Assembly (NCBI GenBank): GCA_011065065.1
Contig: JAAKFL010000139.1
Coordinates: forward strand, 1 to 5,481
DNA from: Chlamydiota bacterium
GTDB lineage: Bacteria > Chlamydiota > Chlamydiia > Chlamydiales > SLFE01
DNA: 5,481 nt
Reading direction: 5' to 3'
How positions within the stretch are numbered: position 1 is the stretch's first letter; every line of letters starts with the position of its first letter. Made by a program: the position numbers and the translations under genes. This document shows positions 1 to 5,016 of the stretch, in pieces. The notes under the pieces were generated by a model. That model did no database searches, was not told where the DNA came from, and saw nothing but the letters and a program-made list of their open reading frames with translations.

Positions 1-1109
1 CCGATTTTTTCTCCGAGGTCCATTCCTTTCTTGTGGTCGGCAGGATAGTGGATGCCGCCCCAGATGCGCGACATACCGGCCTCTTCCGCAAGTTCGTTCC
101 ATTTTTTTTGATTGTCGGGAAACAGTTTTGTCAGAATGACCGCTACGGCAGATGAGATTGTGGAATGGGCAGAAGGGTAGCTTGGATGGTTGGGGATGGC
201 TATCAAAGGTTTGATTTGAGAATTTGTTTGGCTGGGTCTTTTAATCCAAAAGGTATATTTCGAATTAAAAGCGGCGGCGTTGGAATCGAGAAATGCGCTC
301 TCGAATAAAGCTCTGCCCCAAAGACGGGCAGCCAGGGGAGTGTTAGTCTCTTCAAAGTATTTTTGTAAAATGGCATTCCATTCTCCCGCATCTGGCGCAG
401 GCAGGTTTGCCCACCAATAAACGGATTCGGTTTCGGTACCGTTGCGCTTGTCCATAGCAGCTAAGATCTCTTGAGTCTGCTCTTGCCAATACCTTGTGTT
501 CCTCCGAGGAGTCTCAACGACAAATTCTTTGGATGATGCGAGATACCAGGTTTTGGCTGTTCCGTATTCGATGCCTCGATATCCCGGACTTGTGGGCGAC
601 CAAAGGCCGGCTCCCTTTTTGATCGGATAATTGGCGATCTGTTTCCTTTCTGCATTCAAGCGGGATGCTGCTCTACTGACAACGAGGGCGGCGATACCGC
701 TGGAGTAGGGATCGAAATCATTGGCGTTAACCGAGGGCAGAGAAGCGTCGGGGATGAAAAGACGCAAAGTCCAAAGAGTCACAGGCCCTAAATCTCCTGT
801 AAATTTACCTGTGAGTCTGTAGCTGATCCAGGCAAAATCTTTCTGGGCATTCGCAAGATAAGCAGGCAGGATCGTGTTTTCAATGGGGGATAGTTCAGTT
901 GTTTTGATCAAATAAGTGGATTCATTATTGAGTCTCGTCAATTGCTCATTCGTGATGTCTTTTTTGGGGAGCGGGTAGTTCTTATATTGCTTAAACTGCT
1001 CTTTTTCATAGCGGTATGTCAACGGTGTGTTATTGGGATCGATGGCCTCTCCAAGAAGGACGCTGACAAGGCAAATTTGAACAAAGAAAATTGAAAGAAT
1101 GTATTTCAT
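1..1109 (-). CDS. Secreted PAP2-superfamily / vanadium-dependent haloperoxidase-type protein (3' end cut by window)
   Basis: 369 codons are visible from ATG at 1109; the C-terminus lies beyond position 1. Residues 1-22 form a signal peptide (MKYILSIFF..., hydrophobic core, likely cleavage after GEA), so the enzyme should act outside the cytoplasm. The active-site set of the superfamily is complete: K284-x6-R291-P292, then PSYPSAHS with H315, then S347-R348-x5-H354-x3-D358. Spacings match those known for fungal vanadium chloroperoxidase (Lys to Arg 7, Arg to His 6), except that the usual Gly of PSGH is Ala314. Family members bind phosphate or vanadate in one pocket, so the protein could be an acid phosphatase or a haloperoxidase; sequence alone does not decide. 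An AAAGGGG ribosome binding site (1117-1123) sits 7 nt before the ATG. The gene is richer in G+C than the rest of the window and diverges from the helix-turn-helix locus. Confidence 0.88.
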   Translation of the reverse strand, partial: MKYILSIFFVQICLVSVLLGEAIDPNNTPLTYRYEKEQFKQYKNYPLPKKDITNEQLTRLNNESTYLIKTTELSPIENTILPAYLANAQKDFAWISYRLTGKFTGDLGPVTLWTLRLFIPDASLPSVNANDFDPYSSGIAALVVSRAASRLNAERKQIANYPIKKGAGLWSPTSPGYRGIEYGTAKTWYLASSKEFVVETPRRNTRYWQEQTQEILAAMDKRNGTETESVYWWANLPAPDAGEWNAILQKYFEETNTPLAARLWGRALFESAFLDSNAAAFNSKYTFWIKRPSQTNSQIKPLIAIPNHPSYPSAHSTISSAVAVILTKLFPDNQKKWNELAEEAGMSRIWGGIHYPADHKKGMDLGEKI

Positions 1110-1122
1110 AGAAAAACCCCTT

Positions 1123-1136
1123 TTTCTTTAAAGAAA
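1123..1136. promoter_or_regulatory. 14-bp perfect palindrome next to the PAP2-gene ribosome binding site
   Basis: TTTCTTTAAAGAAA is a perfect palindrome overlapping the upstream edge of the ribosome binding site of the PAP2-type gene. It could be an operator or a small mRNA hairpin that affects translation. AT-rich DNA produces such palindromes by chance fairly often, so this is only a candidate. Confidence 0.25.
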
Positions 1137-1217
1137 CTATAAATGAAATAATTCGTCAATTGATCTCTTTATCGTTGAAATTAAGCGAGTTAGCTAAATT
1201 AAAACGGGGTCAGGCCC

Positions 1218-1245
1218 GATCCCCCTACTTTAAATAGGGGTGATC
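1218..1245. repeat. Hairpin in the divergent intergenic region
   Basis: GATC plus CCCCTA (1218-1221 and 1222-1227) pairs with TAGGGG (1235-1240) and GATC (1242-1245). The loop is CTTTAAA and T1241 is a one-base bulge, giving a 10-bp stem. Just upstream, GGGGTCAGG (1206-1214) resembles the arms of the 71-nt hairpin elements further right, so this may be a decayed relative. No T-run follows on the plus strand, so it is not a typical terminator. Confidence 0.35.
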
Positions 1246-1274
1246 ATTATTTCACGAATTGTATTGATATAAAA

Positions 1275-1302
1275 TGTTATATTATGTTATATATTGTTAT
1301 AT
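1275..1302 (+). promoter_or_regulatory. Three TGTTATAT boxes at exact 10-bp spacing (putative autoregulatory operator)
   Basis: The octamer TGTTATAT occurs at 1275-1282, 1285-1292 and 1295-1302, one helical turn apart, so all three copies face the same side of the DNA. The array ends directly before the AGAGG ribosome binding site (1303-1307) of the small ORF at 1314. A TTGATA at 1264-1269 could serve as a -35 element, with one of the boxes as an AT-rich -10, so bound protein would block transcription. Antitoxins with a helix-turn-helix typically repress their own promoter, and the gene product at 1396-1896 is the obvious candidate. The spacing is seen directly; the operator role is inferred. 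Confidence 0.5.
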
Positions 1303-1313
1303 AGAGGCTTAAT

Positions 1314-1388
1314 ATGGAAGTTGTGATTACTGAATGGGCGCTGCAATCTTACATGGAACTAATGGATTTTTTTACGGAAGCGGAATGA
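1314..1388 (+). pseudogene. 24-codon ORF, probable N-terminal remnant of a toxin-antitoxin toxin
   Basis: ATG at 1314 has a good AGAGG ribosome binding site (1303-1307, 6 nt away) and the frame ends at TGA 1386-1388. The peptide begins MEVVITEWALQSY and ends FFTEAE. A beta-strand followed by a 'WALxSY' helix at the very N-terminus recalls small RelE/ParE/Gp49-like toxins encoded upstream of helix-turn-helix antitoxins. At 24 residues it lacks the catalytic core, so it would be inactive. The stop codon overlaps the GAGG ribosome binding site (1387-1390) of the next gene, so translating the short ORF should still couple to synthesis of the downstream protein. It could instead be a leader peptide kept only for coupling. 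The toxin assignment comes from the recalled appearance of the family and gene order and was not tested by search. Confidence 0.4.
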
Positions 1389-1395
1389 GGTTGAT

Positions 1396-1896
1396 ATGAT
1401 TTCACATACAAATGATGAAGGACATAATGGTTTACACGTATTGGATATTTTCAATGAAATGCGTCGTTTAGGTCTGGAGAGTACGTTTATTTTTGCTTTG
1501 ATGGAAAATTGTCAGCGTTACGAGGGCATACGTGATCTTATGGAAATATGGTTTGATGAGGACGATGTTGTGGAAAAAGAAAAAATTATTGCGGATTTAC
1601 AGGATGTGCTTGATGACATACAAAATGCACCTAAAACATCAGAAGAACGCCCTTTTGTGCATTACAAAGATCTTGATGTCATTAAAAAAGATGTTGTGAA
1701 ATTTAAAAACCGGTTGCGAGAAGAAGTAGATCGTCAAGGTGGTATTAGCGAATTATCAAGAAGAACTGGGATTCCCCAACCTTCCTTAAGCAGATTTTTT
1801 ACTTCAACATCTATGCCTCGAAGAACGACGCTATACAAAATTGCTAAAGCTTTAAATCTTCCTGAATCTTCTGTCGGTTTCAAGTGGACTCAATAA
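1396..1896 (+). CDS. Helix-turn-helix (XRE/Cro-CI-like) regulator, probable antitoxin
   Basis: 166 residues. The C-terminal part (about 105-160) is a Cro/CI-type DNA-binding domain: ISELSRRTG (117-125) as the first helix of the motif, PQPSLSRFF (127-135) as recognition helix, then RRTTLYKIAKALNLP (142-156). The N-terminal 75 residues are helical and acidic (NGLHVLDIFNEMRRLGL..., IWFDEDDVVEKEK) and could mediate dimerisation or toxin binding; I do not recognise this part as a named domain. ATG 1396 is chosen because GAGG at 1387-1390 is 5 nt upstream. The gene follows a 24-codon ORF that looks like a toxin remnant and three phased boxes suited to autorepression. This suggests an antitoxin that has outlived its toxin. 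A stand-alone transcriptional regulator is the alternative. The DNA-binding domain is firm; the antitoxin role is inferred. Confidence 0.8.
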   Translation: MISHTNDEGHNGLHVLDIFNEMRRLGLESTFIFALMENCQRYEGIRDLMEIWFDEDDVVEKEKIIADLQDVLDDIQNAPKTSEERPFVHYKDLDVIKKDVVKFKNRLREEVDRQGGISELSRRTGIPQPSLSRFFTSTSMPRRTTLYKIAKALNLPESSVGFKWTQ

Positions 1897-1913
1897 AGGA
1901 AAAATTCTGATTT

Positions 1914-1934
1914 CCTACTTCCTACTTCTGACTT
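1914..1934 (+). repeat. Short 7-bp tandem repeat
   Basis: CCTACTT occurs twice in a row (1914-1927), followed by the variant CTGACTT (1928-1934). It lies in the gap between the helix-turn-helix gene and the tRNA-like fragment. It is a simple slippage-type repeat and no function is evident. Confidence 0.5.
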
Positions 1935-1941
1935 CAAAGAG

Positions 1942-1980
1942 TGGGACAGGAAGGAATCGAACCTTATGCCTAATGCAGGC
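1942..1980 (-). other. tRNA 3'-end-like fragment (T-arm and acceptor strand), probably a remnant
   Basis: Read on the minus strand, GGTTCGATTCC matches the T-arm consensus: the loop is TTCGATT, and four of five stem pairs form between TAAGG (1966-1962) and CCTTC (1954-1950). CTGTCCC (1949-1943) follows as the 3' acceptor strand, with A as discriminator (1942). Just before the T-arm, GCCT/AGGC around a 5-nt loop (1980-1968) resembles the extra arm of a class II (Ser/Leu/Tyr) tRNA. No matching GGGACAG 5' acceptor strand appears at the expected distance (about 2015-2030), and I could not build an anticodon arm. It is therefore a fragment, as left at integration sites of islands, or a coincidental T-arm match. 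Confidence 0.35.
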
Positions 1981-2045
1981 CCGGCCCCTTTCCTTGAATC
2001 TGTTCAATTAATATATGTGGGGGCTTGATTTCCATCGTCTTTCTT

Positions 2046-2801
2046 CTATTTATAATCACTTTCTGAGATGCAAATACATTTCCTCCCATTCAAATCGCAA
2101 ATGGGGGTGGTCCACCAGACATTTTGAAGTCTATCTCTTCCTTTTGAAATTAAATATCCTTTTGGCGTTGTGATTTTAGCGCTAAGCTTATAGTTGGTAA
2201 ACTTTTTAAGTGTATCGCGAACAAATTCTTTTTTCTTAGAATGATATTCAACCAAGGACTCAAATCTCCAAACTTTATTCTTTATGAGATCGTACCAATC
2301 TTTCGAGTCTTGTTTTGCATCTTCCTTAGAATGTTCTTCAACTTTGGTTTTGCGCAGGGTTATCGCTATATCAGCCATATAGTTAGTGGGTCTTATTCTA
2401 CCAACGATATGCAGCAGTCCCGATTCATCTTTCCACTTTTGTACCGGAGCTGTCATTTGACAGGGACCAATGCCATGATCTTTCACTAAGCCCTTTTGCT
2501 CATCTGTTAAAACTGGAGCTTTGGCAATTGTTTCATAACTTCCAAATGTGACATCCAGAAGTTTCGAGGGGATCTCCCAGCCATTCTTTTTGCACATGGC
2601 TTCATAATCGCAAAACTTGTTTATTTCTGAGTCGATGATCCATTTCCAACTTTTGGACACAAGAGAACAGGTCGTCAATAACTCTTCTGTTTCTAAGAAG
2701 GAAAAAATAGTGAGGATAACCTCGGTCGGCACTGCTCTTTCGGGAAAGATGTTCTGAAAAGATTCTGATTTATTTTTAAGAATATCAAATAGTTTGATCA
2801 T
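2046..2801 (-). CDS. F-box domain protein, putative host-directed effector
   Basis: 251 residues, ATG at 2801, TAG at 2046-2048. Residues 24-58 form a clear F-box: VPTEVILTIFSFL, then the acidic turn ETEELL, then SLVSKSWKWII, matching the eukaryotic pattern LPxEhhxxIfsfL...dLhxxxxVsksWxxhh. In eukaryotes this motif binds Skp1 and brings substrates to the SCF (Skp1-Cullin-F-box) ubiquitin ligase. Bacteria have no such ligase; F-box proteins in Legionella and amoeba-associated chlamydiae are known or presumed translocated effectors. The remaining residues (about 60-251) are lysine-rich, mostly soluble, and show no leucine-rich, WD40 or ankyrin repeats that I recognise; this part should define the target. 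There is no signal peptide, which fits type III or IV export. The gene is monocistronic with its own promoter and faces the helix-turn-helix gene tail to tail. Function in the host is inferred from the motif. Confidence 0.85.
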   Translation of the reverse strand: MIKLFDILKNKSESFQNIFPERAVPTEVILTIFSFLETEELLTTCSLVSKSWKWIIDSEINKFCDYEAMCKKNGWEIPSKLLDVTFGSYETIAKAPVLTDEQKGLVKDHGIGPCQMTAPVQKWKDESGLLHIVGRIRPTNYMADIAITLRKTKVEEHSKEDAKQDSKDWYDLIKNKVWRFESLVEYHSKKKEFVRDTLKKFTNYKLSAKITTPKGYLISKGRDRLQNVWWTTPICDLNGRKCICISESDYK

Positions 2802-2836
2802 GAGAAATTTCCATCTTATAGTTAAAATTTATCAAA

Positions 2837-2865
2837 ATTATAATATTAATTAAAATTTAAGACAA
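2837..2865 (-). promoter_or_regulatory. Sigma-70-type promoter of the F-box gene
   Basis: On the minus strand TTGTCT (2865-2860, four of six consensus bases) is followed by a 17-bp spacer and a perfect TATAAT (2842-2837). Transcription would start near 2830, giving a leader of about 30 nt before the ATG at 2801. The spacing and the perfect -10 make this the best promoter in the window, although the region is very AT-rich. Confidence 0.6.
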
Positions 2866-2914
2866 TATAAAAAAGACTTAATTATATTAAATTATTTTTT
2901 TTAATAAGATTCTT

Positions 2915-2934
2915 GGCCTTGTTGCATAAGTCCC
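2915..2934. mobile_element. Possible insertion-sequence end remnant
   Basis: GGCCTTGTTGCATAAGTCCC resembles the terminal inverted repeats of some IS5/IS4-type insertion sequences, many of which begin with a similar G-rich start followed by TTGTTGCATAA. No transposase and no second end is present in the window. It would be a solo terminal scar next to the nested hairpin elements. The assignment rests on memory of the motif, not on a search. Confidence 0.25.
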
Positions 2935-2960
2935 GCAAAAATTGCCTCAATCCCAGTCAG

Positions 2961-3000
2961 TGATAGGGGTCAGACGTGACTTATTGATAGGGGGCAGACG
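2961..3000. repeat. Nested truncated copies of the 71-nt hairpin element
   Basis: Two partial units directly precede the complete copy. Unit A (2961-2987) reads TGATAGGGGTCAGACGTGAC followed by TTATTGA. The TTATTGA matches the inverted right arm, not the left arm (which has ATATTGA), so unit A looks like an element in flipped orientation, truncated. Unit B (2985-3000) is TGATAGGGGGCAGACG and overlaps unit A by TGA. Each unit starts with TGATAGGGG, so the site has received or copied this end three times. Confidence 0.75.
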
Positions 3001-3071
3001 TGATAGGGGTCAGACGTGACATATTGATTTGTTTACTGAATAAGTCAATAAGTCATGTCTGACCCCTATCA
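3001..3071 (+). repeat. REP/MITE-like hairpin element, copy 1
   Basis: A 71-nt inverted repeat with 33-nt arms around the loop TACTG (3034-3038). Of 33 arm pairs, 29 are Watson-Crick, three are G-T wobbles on the plus strand (3016/3056, 3028/3044, 3031/3041) and one is A-A (3021/3051). The ends are TGATAGGGGTC and GACCCCTATCA. A second copy with 66 of 71 identical positions lies at 5017-5087 in the same orientation. The size, palindromic form and multiplicity fit a non-autonomous element such as a REP or MITE, moved by a transposase encoded elsewhere. It lies at the 3' end of the methyltransferase operon and could also act as transcription stop or mRNA end stabiliser. Confidence 0.9.
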
Positions 3072-3271
3072 CTTGAAAGTTCTTCATAACGATAGTTTGC
3101 CTCGTTAATAAGATCCTCTTGAGTGATGCGTGTCATATCAACGTTATTAGCAAAATCTTGAATGACTTTAGAAATAATCACACATTTTTCATCCGACTCT
3201 GCTGATGGTTTTGCAGGAAACAGCGCAGTGGGTGTAAAGTTGAGTTCTGTATTTCTCATTGGCATACACAT
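3053..3271 (-). CDS. Unknown 72-residue protein, last gene of the methyltransferase operon; 3' end inside a hairpin element
   Basis: ATG at 3271 is preceded at 7 nt by GGAGGAG (3285-3279), the strongest ribosome binding site in the operon, so the frame is very likely translated. It starts 32 nt after the stop of the second methyltransferase on the same strand. I recognise no family. The N-terminal third is rich in Pro, Thr and Phe (NFTPTALFPAKPSAES); the rest looks like amphipathic helices (VIISKVIQDFANN, ITQEDLINEANYRYEELS). There is no signal peptide or membrane segment. The final codons (D-R-G-Q-T-stop) are read from the right arm of the hairpin element at 3001-3071, so the native C-terminus was probably replaced or cut by insertion of the element. 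It could be a regulator, partner or substrate of the methyltransferases; nothing in the sequence decides this. Confidence 0.65.
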   Translation of the reverse strand: MCMPMRNTELNFTPTALFPAKPSAESDEKCVIISKVIQDFANNVDMTRITQEDLINEANYRYEELSSDRGQT

Positions 3272-3303
3272 TTTATATCTCCTCCATAATTATTTCCTTA
3301 ACG

Positions 3304-4083
3304 CTACTTCTTTTTTGCAACTGTTAAAATATTTTGCGTTTTCATTCTAGAAAATTGTGACCCATCTATTCCATAATGATCTAAGCACTCAAAGCCGTTT
3401 CTACTCAGCATTTCCTTGAGTTCATTTGCAGTGTAAATCTGTAGTGTGAATTTTCCCTTGTATATTTTTGGTTCCTGAGATCCCTTTTGGATTAAGTATT
3501 CATCGTATGAAGTTAGAAGTCCGGAATCTCTATCAAGTTTGGACTTTTGGACATGGTGAATGTGAGTCTCATTCACTGATTTTCTCACGTCCATTGCTAG
3601 GTTATTGACGGCATGATCTGTCATAGCATCCAAATTGAATATATCAAAAATATATAGTCCGCCATGTTTCAAGTTTCTACAGATATTCCTCAAAGTTTTT
3701 TCAAATTCGGCCTTTGTGAGATGTCCTACTGCATTGAAAATTGTGATAACTGCGTCGAATTTTCCCACTTCGATCGTTTGCATATCACCTTCAATAAAGG
3801 TTATATCTATTTTGTCTTTCTGAGCATTATCCCTTGCTATCATTAAAAGTTCTGGGCTGAGGTCTGCTCCAGTCACTTTGTAGCCGTGCTTTGTCAGCCA
3901 GAAAACTTGAGAACCCGTTCCACAGGTAAGATCTAGTACAGTCTTAACCTTATATTCACTGAGTATTTTCTCTAATGTGCGGTTAGTGTCATTGTCATTA
4001 TCTTGACTGAGCAAGTCAAAGTATTTGGAAAGTTTGCTATATTCCAGAGGAAGACCTAACTTATTTTTTTTGGTATTCTTCAT
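3304..4083 (-). CDS. Class I SAM-dependent methyltransferase (second gene of operon)
   Basis: 259 residues from ATG 4083, TAG at 3304-3306. The ATG is chosen over an in-frame TTG at 4113 because it forms an ATGA overlap with the stop of the upstream methyltransferase, a usual sign of translational coupling. The Rossmann-fold motifs are intact: motif I VLDLTCGTGS (49-58), acidic end of beta-2 D74 (VTGADLSPELL), motif III EGDM (98-101), motif IV DAVITIFNAVGHL (110-122), and the beta-5 region LKHGGLYIFDIF. The N-terminal YSKLSKYFDLL is common in small-molecule methyltransferases of the Methyltransf_11/25 type. The C-terminal half (KIYKGKFTLQIYTANELKEML) resembles the usual beta-sheet insert and the helix that closes the substrate pocket. 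The substrate is unknown; a small metabolite is more likely than DNA or RNA because no nucleic-acid-binding domain is visible. Confidence 0.88.
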   Translation of the reverse strand: MKNTKKNKLGLPLEYSKLSKYFDLLSQDNDNDTNRTLEKILSEYKVKTVLDLTCGTGSQVFWLTKHGYKVTGADLSPELLMIARDNAQKDKIDITFIEGDMQTIEVGKFDAVITIFNAVGHLTKAEFEKTLRNICRNLKHGGLYIFDIFNLDAMTDHAVNNLAMDVRKSVNETHIHHVQKSKLDRDSGLLTSYDEYLIQKGSQEPKIYKGKFTLQIYTANELKEMLSRNGFECLDHYGIDGSQFSRMKTQNILTVAKKK

Positions 4084-4925
4084 GAAGGTTTTTCTGCTAA
4101 AAATTCCAGGCAATGAGATTGAGCATTACTATCGTTTCGTTCTTTTTCTGTTTTAATTAGGAACCCAGAACGGGTAACAATCTCGCGCGCAGATTCTATC
4201 CCGGGATAAAAGTGAGCCCCTAATTTTCCCATCAACTCGGTAAAAGGACTTTCATGCGAGGTAGGTTTAAAAAACACCGTTTCTACAAATTGCCCACCAG
4301 GAAGAAGAGCCCGAAAGATCTTTCCCATCAACTCGGTAAAAGAACTTTCATGCGAGGTAGGTTTAAAAAACACCGTTCCTACAAATTGCCCACCAGGACG
4401 AAGAGCCCGAAAGATCTTTTCCATCGTGGCTTTGAGATGTGGAGGGGGAAGGTAAGGAAGGACATCGACACAAACAACAGCATCCATATTTTCTGGGTAT
4501 TCATTGGTGATGATATCTCCGGTAATGATACTAGGGGAATCAACACTGGGAACATTGCCGCTAAGCATGCTAAATAGAAAAGCTTTGGCTATATTATCAA
4601 CACAGGACTCGATGGCTTCATAATGATTGTCGATAGCGATCACTTTCCATCCTTTTTGAAAGAGAGGAATTGTATTAGCGCCTATGCCGCAGCCCAGATC
4701 TAAGACAGTCCCTTTTGAGTCGGAATGTACTAAGTAGGTCTCTACGTATTCTGATGTTTGGCTGCACGATAAATACATTTCTCGTTTGCCCGCTGCAAGC
4801 GATGGAAAAAGTGTATGTCCCTGCATAACGATCGGCCCTTCATCTTCCGCAATCGTTGGAACTTCTTCTACCTGTCCCCAAAATCTATCATCGGATAGGG
4901 TCAATGCATCTAGGCGGGTTTCCAT
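4080..4925 (-). CDS. Class I SAM-dependent methyltransferase with an internal 32-residue tandem duplication (first gene of operon)
   Basis: 281 residues, ATG 4925, TGA 4080-4082; ribosome binding site TGAGGA at 4940-4935, 9 nt upstream. SAM-binding motifs are intact: motif I VLDLGCGIGAN (74-84), D99 at the end of beta-2 (VIAIDNHYEA), motif III TGDI (135-138) and motif IV VVCVDVLPYL (150-159). The beta-4/beta-5 segment, residues 170-201 (KIFRALRPGGQFVGTVFF...), is repeated at 202-233 with three substitutions. Without the repeat the length would be about 249, normal for this fold. The first unit keeps the canonical RPGG; the second reads LPGG. The extra strand and helix must either loop out or disturb beta-6/beta-7, so activity is uncertain. 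The frame is kept, and coupling to the next gene is preserved. The substrate is unknown; the pairing with a second, clearly different methyltransferase suggests sequential methylations or two products. Confidence 0.85.
   Translation of the reverse strand: METRLDALTLSDDRFWGQVEEVPTIAEDEGPIVMQGHTLFPSLAAGKREMYLSCSQTSEYVETYLVHSDSKGTVLDLGCGIGANTIPLFQKGWKVIAIDNHYEAIESCVDNIAKAFLFSMLSGNVPSVDSPSIITGDIITNEYPENMDAVVCVDVLPYLPPPHLKATMEKIFRALRPGGQFVGTVFFKPTSHESSFTELMGKIFRALLPGGQFVETVFFKPTSHESPFTELMGKLGAHFYPGIESAREIVTRSGFLIKTEKERNDSNAQSHCLEFLAEKPS
4225..4416 (-). repeat. 96-bp in-frame tandem duplication inside the first methyltransferase gene
   Basis: Unit 4225-4320 and unit 4321-4416 are adjacent and differ at three of 96 positions. 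All three differences change an amino acid (Arg/Leu, Gly/Glu, Ser/Pro, upstream unit first in gene direction). The length is a multiple of three, so the frame survives. The upstream unit in the protein (4416-4321) fits the methyltransferase consensus better, so the other copy has drifted more. Confidence 0.95.
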
Positions 4926-4953
4926 ATTTTAAAATCCTCAGGTTGTCATTGCC

Positions 4954-4982
4954 GTAAAGAGTACCATGAAAGTCATTATTTT
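4954..4982 (-). promoter_or_regulatory. Weak promoter candidate for the methyltransferase operon
   Basis: On the minus strand TTGCAA (about 4986-4981) is followed, at a 17-bp spacer, by TACTCT. The -35 matches four of six consensus bases and the -10 only three, so support is weak. It lies between the second hairpin element and the ribosome binding site of the first methyltransferase, where a promoter is expected. Confidence 0.2.
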
Positions 4983-5016
4983 GCAAGTTTAAAAGGCGTA
5001 AGGCTATTATTGAAAG

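Noticed and set aside
203..655. Two minus-strand frames of 62 and 64 codons
   Set aside because: They overlap the PAP2-type gene in other frames and show no domain or initiation signal.
1897..1916. AGGAAA/TTTCCT inverted repeat after the helix-turn-helix gene as a terminator
   Set aside because: The stem is only 6 bp, AT-rich, with an 8-nt loop and no following T-run.
2241..2489. Plus-strand 82-codon frame
   Set aside because: It lies antisense within the F-box gene, has no ribosome binding site, and the minus-strand gene has clear domain evidence.
2961..3071. CRISPR array from the repeated GATAGGGGTC words
   Set aside because: Spacing is irregular, units overlap, and the sequence is one palindromic element with truncated copies, with no spacers of constant length.
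3635..3846. Two overlapping plus-strand frames of about 60 codons
   Set aside because: They are shadows of the second methyltransferase on the opposite strand.
3304..4113. Longer start (TTG at 4113) for the second methyltransferase
   Set aside because: The TTG lacks a convincing ribosome binding site, while ATG 4083 gives an ATGA overlap with the upstream stop and still begins before the conserved fold.
4254..4577. Plus-strand 107-codon frame with a repeated MRGRFKKH segment
   Set aside because: It is the antisense of the duplicated part of the first methyltransferase; the repetition and basic composition simply mirror the 96-bp duplication, and there is no ribosome binding site.
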